DNA from: Halomonas sp.
GTDB taxonomy: Bacteria > Pseudomonadota > Gammaproteobacteria > Pseudomonadales > Halomonadaceae
Assembly (NCBI RefSeq): GCF_007692655.1
Contig: NZ_REBQ01000132.1
Location: 1 to 36,516, forward strand
Direction: 5' to 3'
DNA length: 36,516 nt
The notes under the pieces are model-generated. The model was not told the DNA's origin, did no database searches, and worked only from the letters and a program-made list of their open reading frames with translations. Each line of letters opens with the position of its first letter. Within the stretch, counting starts at the first letter, position 1. A program made the translations under genes and the position numbers. Positions 8,910 to 17,721 of this stretch are shown here, in pieces.

Positions 8910-8918
8910 CGCAATCAT

Positions 8919-9296
8919 TCAATGCAGCTGAAGGGGGGCCGCTAGCCTGAAGGGGGTAATCTCCACTTCAAAAACACGCTGAGTCGAGGTGTCCAGCAGT
9001 GTATATACCCCCTCCATCACCCCCACCGGCGTTTGCAGAATGGCACGGCTGGTGTAGCGAAAGTTTTGGCCGGGGCCAATCAACGGCTGCTGACCCACCA
9101 CTCCCTTCCCGCGCACCTCTTGGCAGTCGCCGCTGCCCTGGGTAATTTTCCAGTAGCGCGCCATAAGCTGAACGCTATGGGGGCTCTGGTTATAGACAGT
9201 CACGGTGTAGCTAAACACATAGCGTGACTCCACTTCACTGGACTCATCCGCCCGGTAACTGGGCACAACGCTCACCTTGATCGCTAGGCCACTCAC
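8919..9296 (-). CDS. apaG: ApaG (CorD) domain protein
   Basis: ApaG is a 125-residue fibronectin-III-like beta-sandwich protein of uncertain biochemical role, linked genetically to Co2+ resistance and Mg2+ efflux in enterics. Visible family features are YTVTVYNQSPHSVQLMARYW, the GKGVVGQQPLIGPGQNFRYT loop and TPVGVMEGVY. The start is a GTG at 9296 that overlaps the rsmA stop (GTGA), so it is coupled to rsmA. It is the last gene of the lptD-surA-pdxA-rsmA-apaG run. Confidence 0.95.
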   Translation of the reverse strand: MSGLAIKVSVVPSYRADESSEVESRYVFSYTVTVYNQSPHSVQLMARYWKITQGSGDCQEVRGKGVVGQQPLIGPGQNFRYTSRAILQTPVGVMEGVYTLLDTSTQRVFEVEITPFRLAAPLQLH

Positions 9297-10120
9297 GCTT
9301 GGCTGCCCCTCTCGCCGCTTGTCTGCTCATCGGCGGCCACGCGATTGGCAATCGTCACATACTCCGCCACGGTTAACGTTTGCGGACGCCGGATCGGATC
9401 AATACCCAACTCTTCCAGCGTATCGGGGCTCACACGGCCCTTGAAGTTATTGCGCAGTGTTTTACGACGCTGCCCAAAGGCGAGCTTCACCAATTCAAAC
9501 AGCAGCGCTGGGTCTTCCGCAGGATGGGGCAGTTTTTCGTGGGGGGTTAAACGGACGATCGCTGAGTCAACCTTGGGCCTCGGCACAAAAGCTTCCGGCG
9601 GGACGATAAACAGCTGCTCGACACTGCAGTAGTACTGCGCCATGACCGAGAGCCGCCCCCAATCAGTCCCACCAGGCGCTGCCGCTAGGCGCTCGACCAC
9701 TTCTTTTTGCAGCATGAAGTGCATGTCTGCCACGGCATCACCGGCAGCCAGCAGGTGAACAATCAACGGCGTGGAAATATTGTAAGGCAGGTTACCCACC
9801 ACGCGCAGCGCAGGGCCATCGCCTTTTAAGGCGGCAAAATCGAACTTCAGCGCGTCGCCTTCATGGATCACAAAATCAGGGTAGTTAAAAAACTGAACAC
9901 GCAGGCCTGGGATAAGATCGCGATCCAGCTCAATGACTTCTAAATGCCCTGCGGCTTCGAGCAGTGGCTCCGTCAACGCCCCTTGGCCGGGACCGATTTC
10001 GACGAGGCGATCTGTCGAACGCGGACCAACGGCGCGAACGATCCGCGAAATAATACCGAGGTCACGTAGAAAGTTTTGACCAAAGCGTTTACGAGCGCGG
10101 TGCTGGGGCACAGTAGACAT
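9293..10120 (-). CDS. rsmA: 16S rRNA (A1518/A1519-N6,N6)-dimethyltransferase
   Basis: RsmA (KsgA) dimethylates two adjacent adenines in helix 45 of 16S rRNA late in 30S assembly, using SAM. The product is 275 residues from the ATG at 10120. A frame ten codons longer starts with TTG, but the ATG has AAGGA upstream and the family start (HRARKRFGQNFL) follows soon after. Motifs: LVEIGPGQGALTEPLL for SAM, then VVGNLPYNISTPLI, the N-L-P-Y catalytic motif. PRPKVDSAIVRL and FGQRRKTLRNN occur in the C-terminal part. It lies 53 bases after pdxA and overlaps apaG. Confidence 0.97.
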   Translation of the reverse strand: MSTVPQHRARKRFGQNFLRDLGIISRIVRAVGPRSTDRLVEIGPGQGALTEPLLEAAGHLEVIELDRDLIPGLRVQFFNYPDFVIHEGDALKFDFAALKGDGPALRVVGNLPYNISTPLIVHLLAAGDAVADMHFMLQKEVVERLAAAPGGTDWGRLSVMAQYYCSVEQLFIVPPEAFVPRPKVDSAIVRLTPHEKLPHPAEDPALLFELVKLAFGQRRKTLRNNFKGRVSPDTLEELGIDPIRRPQTLTVAEYVTIANRVAADEQTSGERGSQA

Positions 10121-10173
10121 CAAGCGGTGTTCCTTGGAGTGCGGAGTCAATCGGGAGTAGTTAGCAGAAAACG

Positions 10174-11226
10174 CTACGAATTAGCAGACAACCGCTGGGC
10201 GGCTAGACGGCGGGCAAGATTGATGGCGACTTTTAAGCTGCCAGGGTCGGCAACTCCCTTGCCAGCCAGATCCAGGGCGGTGCCGTGGTCCACCGAGGTG
10301 CGCACCAGCGGCAATCCTAAAGTGATGTTAGCAGCCTGACCAAAGCCTGCATATTTTAGCACTGCTAACCCCTGGTCATGGTACATCGCCAGTACTGCAT
10401 CGACACCCACCAAATGCCTGGGAGTAAAAAGCGTATCGGCAGGTAGCGGGCCGGTGATATCCACTCCTTCGCCGCGCAGGGCTTCAAGTGCAGGAATAAT
10501 GATATCTAACTCTTCTCGCCCAAGGTGGCCATCTTCACCAGCGTGCGGGTTTAAACCACACACTGCAATGCGAGGTTTGGTAATGCCAAACTGGCGCTGC
10601 AAATCCGCTGCCAGCAGGCGGCTGATACTCACCACCCGGTCATAGGTAATGGCATCAGCGACGTTGCGCAGCGGCAAATGGGTAGTGACTAACGCCACCC
10701 TCAAATCACCGCTGCCCTGCCAGCTGGGTGATGAGGCGTGTAGCGCTGCATCAGTGGCCAGCAGCATCACCACCTCATCGACACCGCAGGCATCGCGCAG
10801 CCATTCAGTGTGGCCGGTAAAACCAGCGTGGCCACCCTCAATAATCACACCCTTGTGCAGCGGTGCCGTCACCATGGCGGCGGCATGCCCCTGTTGGCAG
10901 ACCTCAACAGCAAGTCTCAGCGTGGCAAGTACATAGTCGGCATTAGCTGGATTAAGAACGCCTGGCAGAGCCGGCTCGCTAAGCGCCGCAGGCCATACCG
11001 GCAGCACATTGGCACCGCTAGGCAGCTCACCGTCGCTAGGCGAGCACTCAACCACGCGGGTATTCAACTTAAGCATTGCCGCGCGTTGACGCAACATACC
11101 TGGATCGCCCACGGCCACAGTGTTAGCGGGTAACTCACCGCAAGCGGCTAACATGAGCGTTAACTCAGGACCAATGCCTGCGGGCTCACCGGTGGTCACT
11201 ACCACCGGTAGATCGTGGTCTAACAT
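10174..11226 (-). CDS. pdxA: 4-hydroxythreonine-4-phosphate dehydrogenase PdxA
   Basis: PdxA oxidises 4-phosphohydroxy-L-threonine with NAD in the DXP-dependent route to pyridoxal phosphate. The 350-residue protein opens LPVVVTTGEPAGIGPELTL. Metal- and substrate-binding histidines are visible in TGHTEWLRDACG, VCGLNPHAGEDGHLG and AMYHDQGLAVLKY, and the tail has TSVDHGTALDLAG. Length is normal. Its ATG shares one base with the surA stop (TAATG), so it is coupled to surA as in E. coli. Confidence 0.97.
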   Translation of the reverse strand: MLDHDLPVVVTTGEPAGIGPELTLMLAACGELPANTVAVGDPGMLRQRAAMLKLNTRVVECSPSDGELPSGANVLPVWPAALSEPALPGVLNPANADYVLATLRLAVEVCQQGHAAAMVTAPLHKGVIIEGGHAGFTGHTEWLRDACGVDEVVMLLATDAALHASSPSWQGSGDLRVALVTTHLPLRNVADAITYDRVVSISRLLAADLQRQFGITKPRIAVCGLNPHAGEDGHLGREELDIIIPALEALRGEGVDITGPLPADTLFTPRHLVGVDAVLAMYHDQGLAVLKYAGFGQAANITLGLPLVRTSVDHGTALDLAGKGVADPGSLKVAINLARRLAAQRLSANS

Positions 11227-12248
11227 TAGAGACGAATATCAACAAAGGCTTGTGAGCGAACCTCTTGCTGCCAAGTTTCCAGCTCTTCATTGGCACGGCG
11301 CTGGAAAATCGCTTGGCGAACCTGTTCACGCTGGCTCTCTTGGGTAACATCTTGACGACGACGCTCTTGCACTTCAATCACGTGATAACCAAATTGAGAA
11401 CGAACTGGCTGGGATACCTGATTAACATCCAGCCCTCGCATCGCTTCTTCAAACGCAGGAACTGTTTGCCCTGGACGCACCCAGCCGAGCTCACCGCCGT
11501 TGAGCGCAGTGCCGCTATCATCGCTAAACTCTCGCGCCACCGAGGCAAAATCGGCGCCTTGGGATAAACGCTCTCGCGCCTCCTCAGCCCGAGCGCGTGC
11601 TTGACTCTCATCACGATTAGGGGTCAATGAGACCAGTACATGCCGGGCACGGGTTTCTTCAATGAGATTCTGCTCACCAGACTGGCCCTGCTGGCTCAAA
11701 AAGCGCTCTACGTCTCGCTCACTGACCGATACACGGTTGCTGATTTGGCGTTGCTGAACCTGACGCATCAACATTTCACGACGCACTTCTTCACGCACGA
11801 TGGCCAGCGTCATGCCGTCGGCTTCTACAGCATCGGCAAACTCATCTAGCGTCATGTTGTTTGATTCAGCGATAGCGCGCACTTGGCTGTTAAGCTCCGT
11901 ATCATCGATGCTGAGGTTCGCATCTCGCGCCATCTGCAGCTGAATCTCTTCCATCACCATACGCTCAAGTATTTGAGGGGCCAGCTGTGATCGCGGCGGC
12001 AGACTACCGCCCTGAGCTTGCGCCTGCTGTTCAATCTGCGCGATACGGTCGTCTAACTCACTACGCATTATCACGCCGTTATTGACGACGGCCACTACAT
12101 TATCCAGCGCTTGACGCTGGGTAGACTGGAAGTTCTGTGCCTGTAGCGTTAACGGCGACAAGGCAATACCCGCGCCTACACACAGGGCTAGCAGACTACC
12201 CGCAGAGAGCTGTTGCATACGGGCTAGCAGGGGCTTTCTCATTTTCAT
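11226..12248 (-). CDS. surA: SurA-type periplasmic chaperone, single parvulin domain
   Basis: SurA escorts unfolded outer-membrane proteins, including LptD, across the periplasm. The 340-residue protein has a signal peptide (residues 1 to about 37, ending LTLQAQ). A SurA N-terminal chaperone domain (about 45-195, starting LDNVVAVVNNGVIMRSELDDR) follows, then one parvulin domain (about 200-297: RARHVLVSL, FSDDSG, GGELGWVRPGQTVPAFE, SQFGYHVIEV). A C-terminal helix completes the core. E. coli SurA has about 430 residues and two parvulin domains; here one is missing, and the retained one has the features of an active PPIase domain. The reading frame is intact, so this is a shorter architecture rather than a broken gene. 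It sits between lptD and pdxA. Confidence 0.93.
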   Translation of the reverse strand: MKMRKPLLARMQQLSAGSLLALCVGAGIALSPLTLQAQNFQSTQRQALDNVVAVVNNGVIMRSELDDRIAQIEQQAQAQGGSLPPRSQLAPQILERMVMEEIQLQMARDANLSIDDTELNSQVRAIAESNNMTLDEFADAVEADGMTLAIVREEVRREMLMRQVQQRQISNRVSVSERDVERFLSQQGQSGEQNLIEETRARHVLVSLTPNRDESQARARAEEARERLSQGADFASVAREFSDDSGTALNGGELGWVRPGQTVPAFEEAMRGLDVNQVSQPVRSQFGYHVIEVQERRRQDVTQESQREQVRQAIFQRRANEELETWQQEVRSQAFVDIRL

Positions 12249-12284
12249 AACACGTCTCTTTCAGTCGCCATTCTATGGATGTCG

Positions 12285-14735
12285 TTACAGGGCCGTCGGA
12301 CGATAGCCTGGAATGGCCTGTTCAAAATAGTTGTCTGCGTCTTGGCCAACGCCACCTAAGCCGCGGAATACAAAGCGCAAAAATAGCCCACGATCATTAA
12401 AGTCATCTTCGATACGGGCGGTATCGTTGTCATCCACCCACTCACGCCATACTAATTGCAAGCCATAGCAGCAGTTGTTCCACTGAACACCTGCCAACTG
12501 CTCAAGCGCCCGGTCATTAGTCTGATCGTGTAGGTAGCGTCCAATCAAATCAATGTTGGTGCTGGCTTTAAAAGCCAACGACAAATCCCACTCTTCACGG
12601 CTATAGTTCCGAAAGCTATCGTCGCCCGGCAGCACGCCTGGATCAAACCCTTCGATCTCCCAACGGTAGCCAAGGTTCACTACGTGGCCTTCAGGATGGC
12701 GATAATTTACATCAACACTCGAGCGCTCGGTCTGCTCGCGGTGATCATCGTAGAGCCATTCGTAGCCCGTGCTCCAGCGGTCGTTAATCTGCCAGTCAAG
12801 ACGGGTAACCAGCGGCGAACGGTCCCGTGTGGCTTGATAGCGGCTTTGCGGATTCACGTTAGGGTTGTCTTCCGGGCGATCTGGCAGCGTATCGGGATCA
12901 CCTTCGCTATCGATTCGCCGTTCATCAAAATAAACGCTTTGCCCTAATCCGAAGGTGAGCCGATCTCTGCCCGAGGCGTCTTCCAACAACCGGGATTGTA
13001 CACCGTAAGAGAGCCGATTGAGATCGCCCACCCTATCGGCGCCGGAAAAGCGCTGCGCCGACCATAGCTGATCCCAGGAAAACGCACGCTCGCGGCTATC
13101 AAAATCCGGCAGCTCCGTTTGATTAGTGCGGGGCACATAAGCGTAGTTAAGCCGCGGCTCAAGGGTTTGGCGATAATTGCGACCCGAAAGCTCCAGCTCT
13201 CGCTCGAATATCAACCCACTGTCAATAGAGCTGATCGCAGTACTACGAGTTGGCGAATCATCACGATCCGTGACGCGCTCGCCATAATCCAGTTGATAGG
13301 CGGTATTCCAGAGCTCAGTGCGTGGTTCTATATAGCCCCAGGGCTGCTCATAGCGCCAACCAAAAGCCGGCGTTAAATGCACCCGAGTACCGATGGCAGC
13401 CTCGCGTTCAGGTACGCGACGCTCATCAACGTCACGCCAAAAGTAGGTGGCATTGGAGCGCCATTCGCTGTAAAGCCCATTATCTAGGCTCCAGTTAGAG
13501 TTGGCGGTTAGGCTTGGCAACCGGTAGAAAGGTTTATCCGAATCACTCAACGGGTCTTCAAGTCGCTGATAGCCCTGGGCACGCGCGTCTAACTGCCAAC
13601 GCTCTCCGCGGTAATCAACCTGCGCTAAACGCTCCATACTGATGCGGTCATTGTTCCCGAACTCACCGCCAAAATCGTCAAAATAACGGCCGTCGCTCGC
13701 GGCTCCATAGCGCAATTGATAATTGCTGCGCTCATTCACACGCCCAGCATGCTGCGCGTCGATATACCAACGATCCTCACCCTCAAAGCGGTTTGCATTG
13801 CCACCGGAGCCGCCATCATCACTGTTGAGAAAGCCGCCTTCGATAATTCCTGCACTCTCATCCAGCAAATAGCGGTATTCCGCATTCATCAGCAAGCCAC
13901 GGTCACTCATCCAGCGCGGGGTGATCGTAGCGTCCTGATGGGGAGCAATATTCCAGTAAAACGGCTGAGCGTAATCGAAGCCATCCGTCGAAAACCCAAT
14001 AGACGGCGATAGCAGCCCGGTATGCCGACGGTCATCAATGGGGAAGCGCAGCCATGGCCAGTAAAACACCGGCACATCCTTCACGTGTAAACGTGCATGC
14101 CGCGCGGTACCAAAACCCGAGGCTTGGTCCAAATGAATATCACTGCTCACTAACTGCCATGTGTTGGCGCCCGGGTCACAGGTTGTGAAGCTTGCATCTT
14201 GCAAACGGTACTGGGCCTCCCCTGTTTGATCTAGCTGGCGCGCCTGTCCCCGCAAATGCTGTTCGTATAATACATAGTGGCTATTACCTAACGTCGCCCG
14301 GTCTTCGTTTAGCCTTAGCATGGCTTGCTCACCACGTATCAGGGCTTGACCATCCCGTAGCGCGATATTGCCCTCAGCATCGACCTGCTGACGATCGGCG
14401 GGTAAAAATACGCGTTCGGCTTGCAGCTCTTCATTGCCGCGACGTAAGACGACATCACCACGCAAAAGCGCCTCACCATCCGCAGCGTAATCGACGTCAC
14501 TAGCTTCAACGGACAGCGCTTCGGGATTATCGGCAGCAGGTAAGCGGTAGCTGGGCATTACATAGCGACCACGGCATAATTGACCAGCCGCTTCCCCCTG
14601 CTCCCAGGCCTGCCAGTCTAACGCCTCTGCGGGCATGGCTTGCCCTTGAGCCAGCGCCGTAAACGAGGCGCCCGCAAGCAAACCGCCCACTAGCGTGTGT
14701 GCAACCGGCAACGTGCGCGAAAATCGCTTGCCCAT
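12285..14735 (-). CDS. lptD: LPS-assembly outer-membrane protein LptD
   Basis: LptD forms the beta-barrel that, with LptE, inserts LPS into the outer leaflet. The product is 816 residues from the ATG at 14735, which has AAGGA eight bases upstream; an in-frame ATG six codons earlier lies nearly at the predicted transcription start. A signal peptide runs to about ALAQGQA. Next is an OstA-like periplasmic jellyroll (about 70-180, e.g. GEALLRGDVVLRRGNEELQA), then the barrel. Four cysteines match the disulfide set of the family: C54 (LCRGRY), C186 (TTCDPG) and the adjacent pair C755/C756 (WNNCCYGLQL). It heads the run that includes its own chaperone SurA. Confidence 0.95.
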   Translation of the reverse strand: MGKRFSRTLPVAHTLVGGLLAGASFTALAQGQAMPAEALDWQAWEQGEAAGQLCRGRYVMPSYRLPAADNPEALSVEASDVDYAADGEALLRGDVVLRRGNEELQAERVFLPADRQQVDAEGNIALRDGQALIRGEQAMLRLNEDRATLGNSHYVLYEQHLRGQARQLDQTGEAQYRLQDASFTTCDPGANTWQLVSSDIHLDQASGFGTARHARLHVKDVPVFYWPWLRFPIDDRRHTGLLSPSIGFSTDGFDYAQPFYWNIAPHQDATITPRWMSDRGLLMNAEYRYLLDESAGIIEGGFLNSDDGGSGGNANRFEGEDRWYIDAQHAGRVNERSNYQLRYGAASDGRYFDDFGGEFGNNDRISMERLAQVDYRGERWQLDARAQGYQRLEDPLSDSDKPFYRLPSLTANSNWSLDNGLYSEWRSNATYFWRDVDERRVPEREAAIGTRVHLTPAFGWRYEQPWGYIEPRTELWNTAYQLDYGERVTDRDDSPTRSTAISSIDSGLIFERELELSGRNYRQTLEPRLNYAYVPRTNQTELPDFDSRERAFSWDQLWSAQRFSGADRVGDLNRLSYGVQSRLLEDASGRDRLTFGLGQSVYFDERRIDSEGDPDTLPDRPEDNPNVNPQSRYQATRDRSPLVTRLDWQINDRWSTGYEWLYDDHREQTERSSVDVNYRHPEGHVVNLGYRWEIEGFDPGVLPGDDSFRNYSREEWDLSLAFKASTNIDLIGRYLHDQTNDRALEQLAGVQWNNCCYGLQLVWREWVDDNDTARIEDDFNDRGLFLRFVFRGLGGVGQDADNYFEQAIPGYRPTAL

Positions 14736-14764
14736 GTTCGTTATCCTTGGCATCCAGAATCGGT

Positions 14765-14770
14765 ATTATA
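14765..14770 (-). promoter_or_regulatory. -10 box of likely lptD promoter
   Basis: A perfect TATAAT on the minus strand, directly preceded by TG, lies 29 bases upstream of the lptD ATG at 14735. No convincing -35 box is seen at 16-18 bases. The 70-base lptD/amgK gap must also serve amgK, and the same AT-rich stretch reads TATTAT on the plus strand. Confidence 0.5.
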
Positions 14771-14805
14771 CAGCCCGCATCATGCCCGACCAGCAAGGAG
14801 CTTGC

Positions 14806-15831
14806 ATGTCCTCATATCGGATTGACGCCCTCACCACGTGGGCGGCCCAACAAAACGGCCTCACCAAGGCCGATATTACGCTTTCATCCGCCGTGGGCGA
14901 TGCGAGTTTTCGGCGCTATTTTCGCCTAACACTGCCTAACGGCACTACCCAAGTGGTGATGGATGCACCACCTGAACAAGAGGACTCGCTGCCTTTCGTG
15001 ACCATTGCCAAGCGCTGGCACAGCGCAGGACTGCCGGTGCCTAACGTGCATGCTGCTAATTTGGCAGATGGTTTTCTGTTACTTGAGGACCTTGGCGACA
15101 CCCCATTACAGACGCTATTTACTGACCCAAAAGCGACCCAAAGCTACCATGAGCAGGCCATTTCACTCATTGCCAAGCTGCAAAACCGTGCAGATCCCTC
15201 GCCTTTGCCAGCTTATGACTACGCACTGTTGGGACGCGAGCTCGACCTGTTTCCAGAGTGGTGTCTCAGCGCCTGGTTAACGCTAACACCACCTGACAGC
15301 TGGCCTGCCATGCGCGAACAGCTGGTGCAGCAAGCCCTGGCGCAGCCTGTGGTCACCGTGCATCGGGATTTTGACGCCATGAACTTAATGGTACACAACC
15401 AGCGCCTGTTCATGATCGATTTCCAAGACGCCGTCGCGGGCCCTCTCAGCTACGATCTCGTCTCGCTGTTACGGGGACGCTATTGTCGGTTCACTAGCGA
15501 GCAGTTTAGCAACCTTGTAAACGCATTTTATCAACAGGCCTGCCGCGACGGTAGACTTTCAAGTCACGTAGACGCTGCTGCTTTCCTTTCCCAGTGCCAC
15601 GCCATGGCCGCCCAGCGATCATTGAAAGTTCTAGGGATTTTCTGCCGCTTGACGCTACGTGACCATAAGCAGGGCTATCTTGAACGCTTGCCACACTTTA
15701 TGGATCATCTGGACGATAGCCTCTCGGCCCTCTCTTGCTCCAAAGTGCCCGAGCAGGCTGCATTCGCTGAGTGGGCCAACCTTACTTTACGGCCTGCCAT
15801 TATGAATCGGCTAGCGGACATGGCCTTATGA
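14806..15831 (+). CDS. amgK: N-acetylmuramate/N-acetylglucosamine kinase AmgK
   Basis: AmgK phosphorylates MurNAc and GlcNAc at C1 in the anabolic peptidoglycan recycling route first described in Pseudomonas. The 341-residue protein has the aminoglycoside-phosphotransferase fold: SFRRYFRL near the start, [11 protein letters not shown] as hinge, [14 protein letters not shown] as catalytic loop and [20 protein letters not shown] as metal loop. The ATG at 14806 is chosen because AAGGAG lies eight bases before it; the frame is open further upstream into lptD. It overlaps murU by 4 bases (ATGA). This adjacency, and the position divergent from lptD, separate it from true drug-resistance phosphotransferases. 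Confidence 0.92.
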   Translation: MSSYRIDALTTWAAQQNGLTKADITLSSAVGDASFRRYFRLTLPNGTTQVVMDAPPEQEDSLPFVTIAKRWHSAGLPVPNVHAANLADGFLLLEDLGDTPLQTLFTDPKATQSYHEQAISLIAKLQNRADPSPLPAYDYALLGRELDLFPEWCLSAWLTLTPPDSWPAMREQLVQQALAQPVVTVHRDFDAMNLMVHNQRLFMIDFQDAVAGPLSYDLVSLLRGRYCRFTSEQFSNLVNAFYQQACRDGRLSSHVDAAAFLSQCHAMAAQRSLKVLGIFCRLTLRDHKQGYLERLPHFMDHLDDSLSALSCSKVPEQAAFAEWANLTLRPAIMNRLADMAL

Positions 15832-16496
15832 AAGCGATGATTTTAGCGGCTGGTCTCGGCAAGCGTATGCGCCCGCTCACCGATCACTGCCCAAAGCCAC
15901 TGCTGCCTATCGACGGCAAACCACTCATCGTGCACCACCTCGAACGCCTGCGCGACGCAGGCATTGATGAGGTCGTCATCAACGTTAGCTACCGAGCGGA
16001 GCAGATCATTGAGGCACTCGGAGACGGTGGCAACTATGGGCTGCGCATTCGCTGGAGCCGTGAAACCGAGCCGCTCGAGACCGGCGGTGGCATTCAGCAC
16101 GCCTTACCACTGCTTGGCGAGATGCCGTTTCTACTCATTAACGGAGACGTATGGTGCGAAGCGATACCGGCAAAGCAAGCACTCGGCGGAAGTGATTTAG
16201 CCCACCTGGTGTTAGTCGACAATCCTCCTCACCATGCCAACGGGGATTTTGGGTTGATGGCTGGGCGCGTCAATCAAACCAGCGCTTCACGTCTCACCTA
16301 CGCGGGCATTAGCCTTATTCATCCCCAACTGCTGGCTGGACATCGCCAAGGTGCGTTTGCCTTGGCGCCACTGCTGAGAGCCGCGATTGATGACCACAGG
16401 GTGAGTGGCGAGCATTTTACCGGGCCTTGGGTCGATGTAGGAACTCCCGAGCGACTCGCTATGCTGGAGAACGAGCTACAGCAGAGGAAGCGCTAA
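15828..16496 (+). CDS. murU: N-acetylmuramate-1-phosphate uridylyltransferase MurU
   Basis: MurU converts MurNAc-1-phosphate and UTP to UDP-MurNAc, feeding recycled sugar into peptidoglycan synthesis and bypassing the fosfomycin target MurA. The 222-residue protein is a nucleotidyltransferase: [28 protein letters not shown] as the nucleotide-binding loop (given here only as the gene's opening residues 1 to 28), [10 protein letters not shown] for substrate and INGDVW for the metal aspartate. [18 protein letters not shown] closes it. The start is fixed by the 4-base overlap with amgK. A frame with 19 more codons lies inside amgK and is rejected. Confidence 0.92.
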   Translation: MKAMILAAGLGKRMRPLTDHCPKPLLPIDGKPLIVHHLERLRDAGIDEVVINVSYRAEQIIEALGDGGNYGLRIRWSRETEPLETGGGIQHALPLLGEMPFLLINGDVWCEAIPAKQALGGSDLAHLVLVDNPPHHANGDFGLMAGRVNQTSASRLTYAGISLIHPQLLAGHRQGAFALAPLLRAAIDDHRVSGEHFTGPWVDVGTPERLAMLENELQQRKR

Positions 16497-16500
16497 CCCC

Positions 16501-16914
16501 ATGGAGTATCCACACTATTTACACGAGGCTATCGCTGACACGCCGCGGGTAGCCGTCTATGGCACATTAAAACATGGCTTCAATAATGCCCACTGGCTAA
16601 ACGGTGCCTCCCTGCTAGGAAGCGACCGCACTACGCAGCTGACGCTCTACGATATTGGCCCCTACCCCGGTGCCAAGTGGCAACCATCCAAAGGCGTCAC
16701 TTTTGAGGTCTATCAAATAAGTGTTGACCACCTAGCCCAGCTAGACAAGCTGGAAGACTATCGCAGAGACACTCCTTTGCAGGGAGAGTACAACCGTCAG
16801 AAAATGGTCACCCGCTTTGGATACGCTTGGGTGTATCTTTACAACCCGAGCGTCGCGGGTAGACATGCCATCGACGAAGGCGGCTGGACGATGCCATTCA
16901 AAGCCAATCAGTAA
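16501..16914 (+). CDS. Gamma-glutamylcyclotransferase-like (AIG2/YtfP) protein
   Basis: The 137-residue protein has the GGCT/AIG2 fold signature: VAVYGTLKHGFNNAHWL near residue 20, the substrate-binding YGTL loop, and LAQLDKLEDYRRDTP near residue 80, which includes the expected acidic catalytic position. Members release 5-oxoproline from gamma-glutamyl compounds or act on gamma-glutamylamines; the substrate here is unknown. It starts 4 bases after the murU stop, so it is probably in the amgK-murU transcript. A link to cell-wall peptide processing is possible but is inference. Confidence 0.8.
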   Translation: MEYPHYLHEAIADTPRVAVYGTLKHGFNNAHWLNGASLLGSDRTTQLTLYDIGPYPGAKWQPSKGVTFEVYQISVDHLAQLDKLEDYRRDTPLQGEYNRQKMVTRFGYAWVYLYNPSVAGRHAIDEGGWTMPFKANQ

Positions 16915-16949
16915 CCTAGTCGCAGAGAAGATGCGCGCAGGCCAAGAAA

Positions 16950-16958
16950 TGTTATGCT
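16950..16958 (+). promoter_or_regulatory. Extended -10 promoter for the OsmC-family gene
   Basis: TGTTATGCT is a TGn-extended -10 box (hexamer at 16953-16958) 39 bases before the GTG start. No good -35 is visible, as often with extended -10 promoters. Confidence 0.4.
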
Positions 16959-16997
16959 GCGCGACTTACCTTTCGTCGCCTAGATGAGGAGAGCAGC

Positions 16998-17417
16998 GTG
17001 AAAGCACGGGTAAAATGGACAGAAGGCCGCCAGTTTGTAGCGGAGTCCGGTAGCGGACACAGCGTTGTCATCGACGGTCCACCAGACCACGGCGGCCGCA
17101 ATACCGGCCCCCGGCCGATGGAAATGCTGCTCATGGGCATGGGCAGTTGCACGGCGTTTGATATTTTAAATATTCTTGAGAAGGCGCGTGCGGATGTCAC
17201 CGACTGCGTGGCGGAACTTGACGCTGAACGCGCCGATGAGATACCAGCCGTATTTACTAAAATCCACGTGCATTTCGTGGTAACTGGCCGCGCCCTTAAA
17301 GAAAAACAGGTGGCCCGCGCGGTTGAGCTTTCCGCTGAAAAATATTGCAGCGCCTCCATCATGCTTGTCAACGGCGGCGTTAAGATCACTCACTCCTTTG
17401 AGGTTATTGAGGGTTGA
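16998..17417 (+). CDS. OsmC-family protein (YhfA type)
   Basis: The 139-residue protein belongs to the OsmC/Ohr superfamily, closest in character to E. coli YhfA. Family features: RPMEMLLMGMGSCTAFDIL with C51 and EKYCSASIML with C117, the two cysteines that form the peroxide-reactive pair in OsmC and Ohr. Opening KARVKWTEGRQFVAES is also typical. YhfA itself is poorly characterised, so peroxidase activity is an inference. The start is a GTG at 16998 with a strong AGGAGA site. It has its own likely promoter and lies upstream of speD on the same strand. Confidence 0.88.
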   Translation: MKARVKWTEGRQFVAESGSGHSVVIDGPPDHGGRNTGPRPMEMLLMGMGSCTAFDILNILEKARADVTDCVAELDAERADEIPAVFTKIHVHFVVTGRALKEKQVARAVELSAEKYCSASIMLVNGGVKITHSFEVIEG

Positions 17418-17721
17418 GCCACCTCCCGCAGGTCCTGCGCTGGTCAATTGATCTTTTGAGCACCGTCCGCATTAAAGGGGCGATCACATTGATGGCAAGA
17501 AAAAAAGTGGCTTGGTCAGGTGCAACGCGCCGCTTAGACGGGCATAATACGCCCCCTTGTTTTACCTTCGGCTGCGCGATGAGTGCTCTGCTATGTTTTG
17601 CAGGGTTACTTCGCAGGCATGAGTGTTGCACGTACGGGTGCCTCACGTATGGTGACAACGTCTTATCGGTTCCGGCGCTGGCTCGTCGGGGTGTTCTCAT
17701 CTGCCACAAGGAGGTTCGGAC
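17418..17721 (+). other. 304-bp gene-free leader region before speD
   Basis: I see no convincing gene here. A candidate promoter is TTGCAC (17626-17631), a 16-base spacer, and TATGGT (17648-17653), which would give a leader of about 60 bases. A second -10-like CATAAT lies at 17543-17548 with a poor -35. A near-direct repeat (CACGTACGGGTG and CACGTATGGTG, 16 bases apart) overlaps the first candidate. The region ends in a very strong ribosome binding site, AAGGAGG, seven bases before the speD GTG. Confidence 0.4.

Noticed and set aside
14806-15831. AmgK read as an aminoglycoside-resistance phosphotransferase
   Set aside because: The fold is shared, but the 4-base overlap with murU and the position beside lptD fit the cell-wall sugar kinase.
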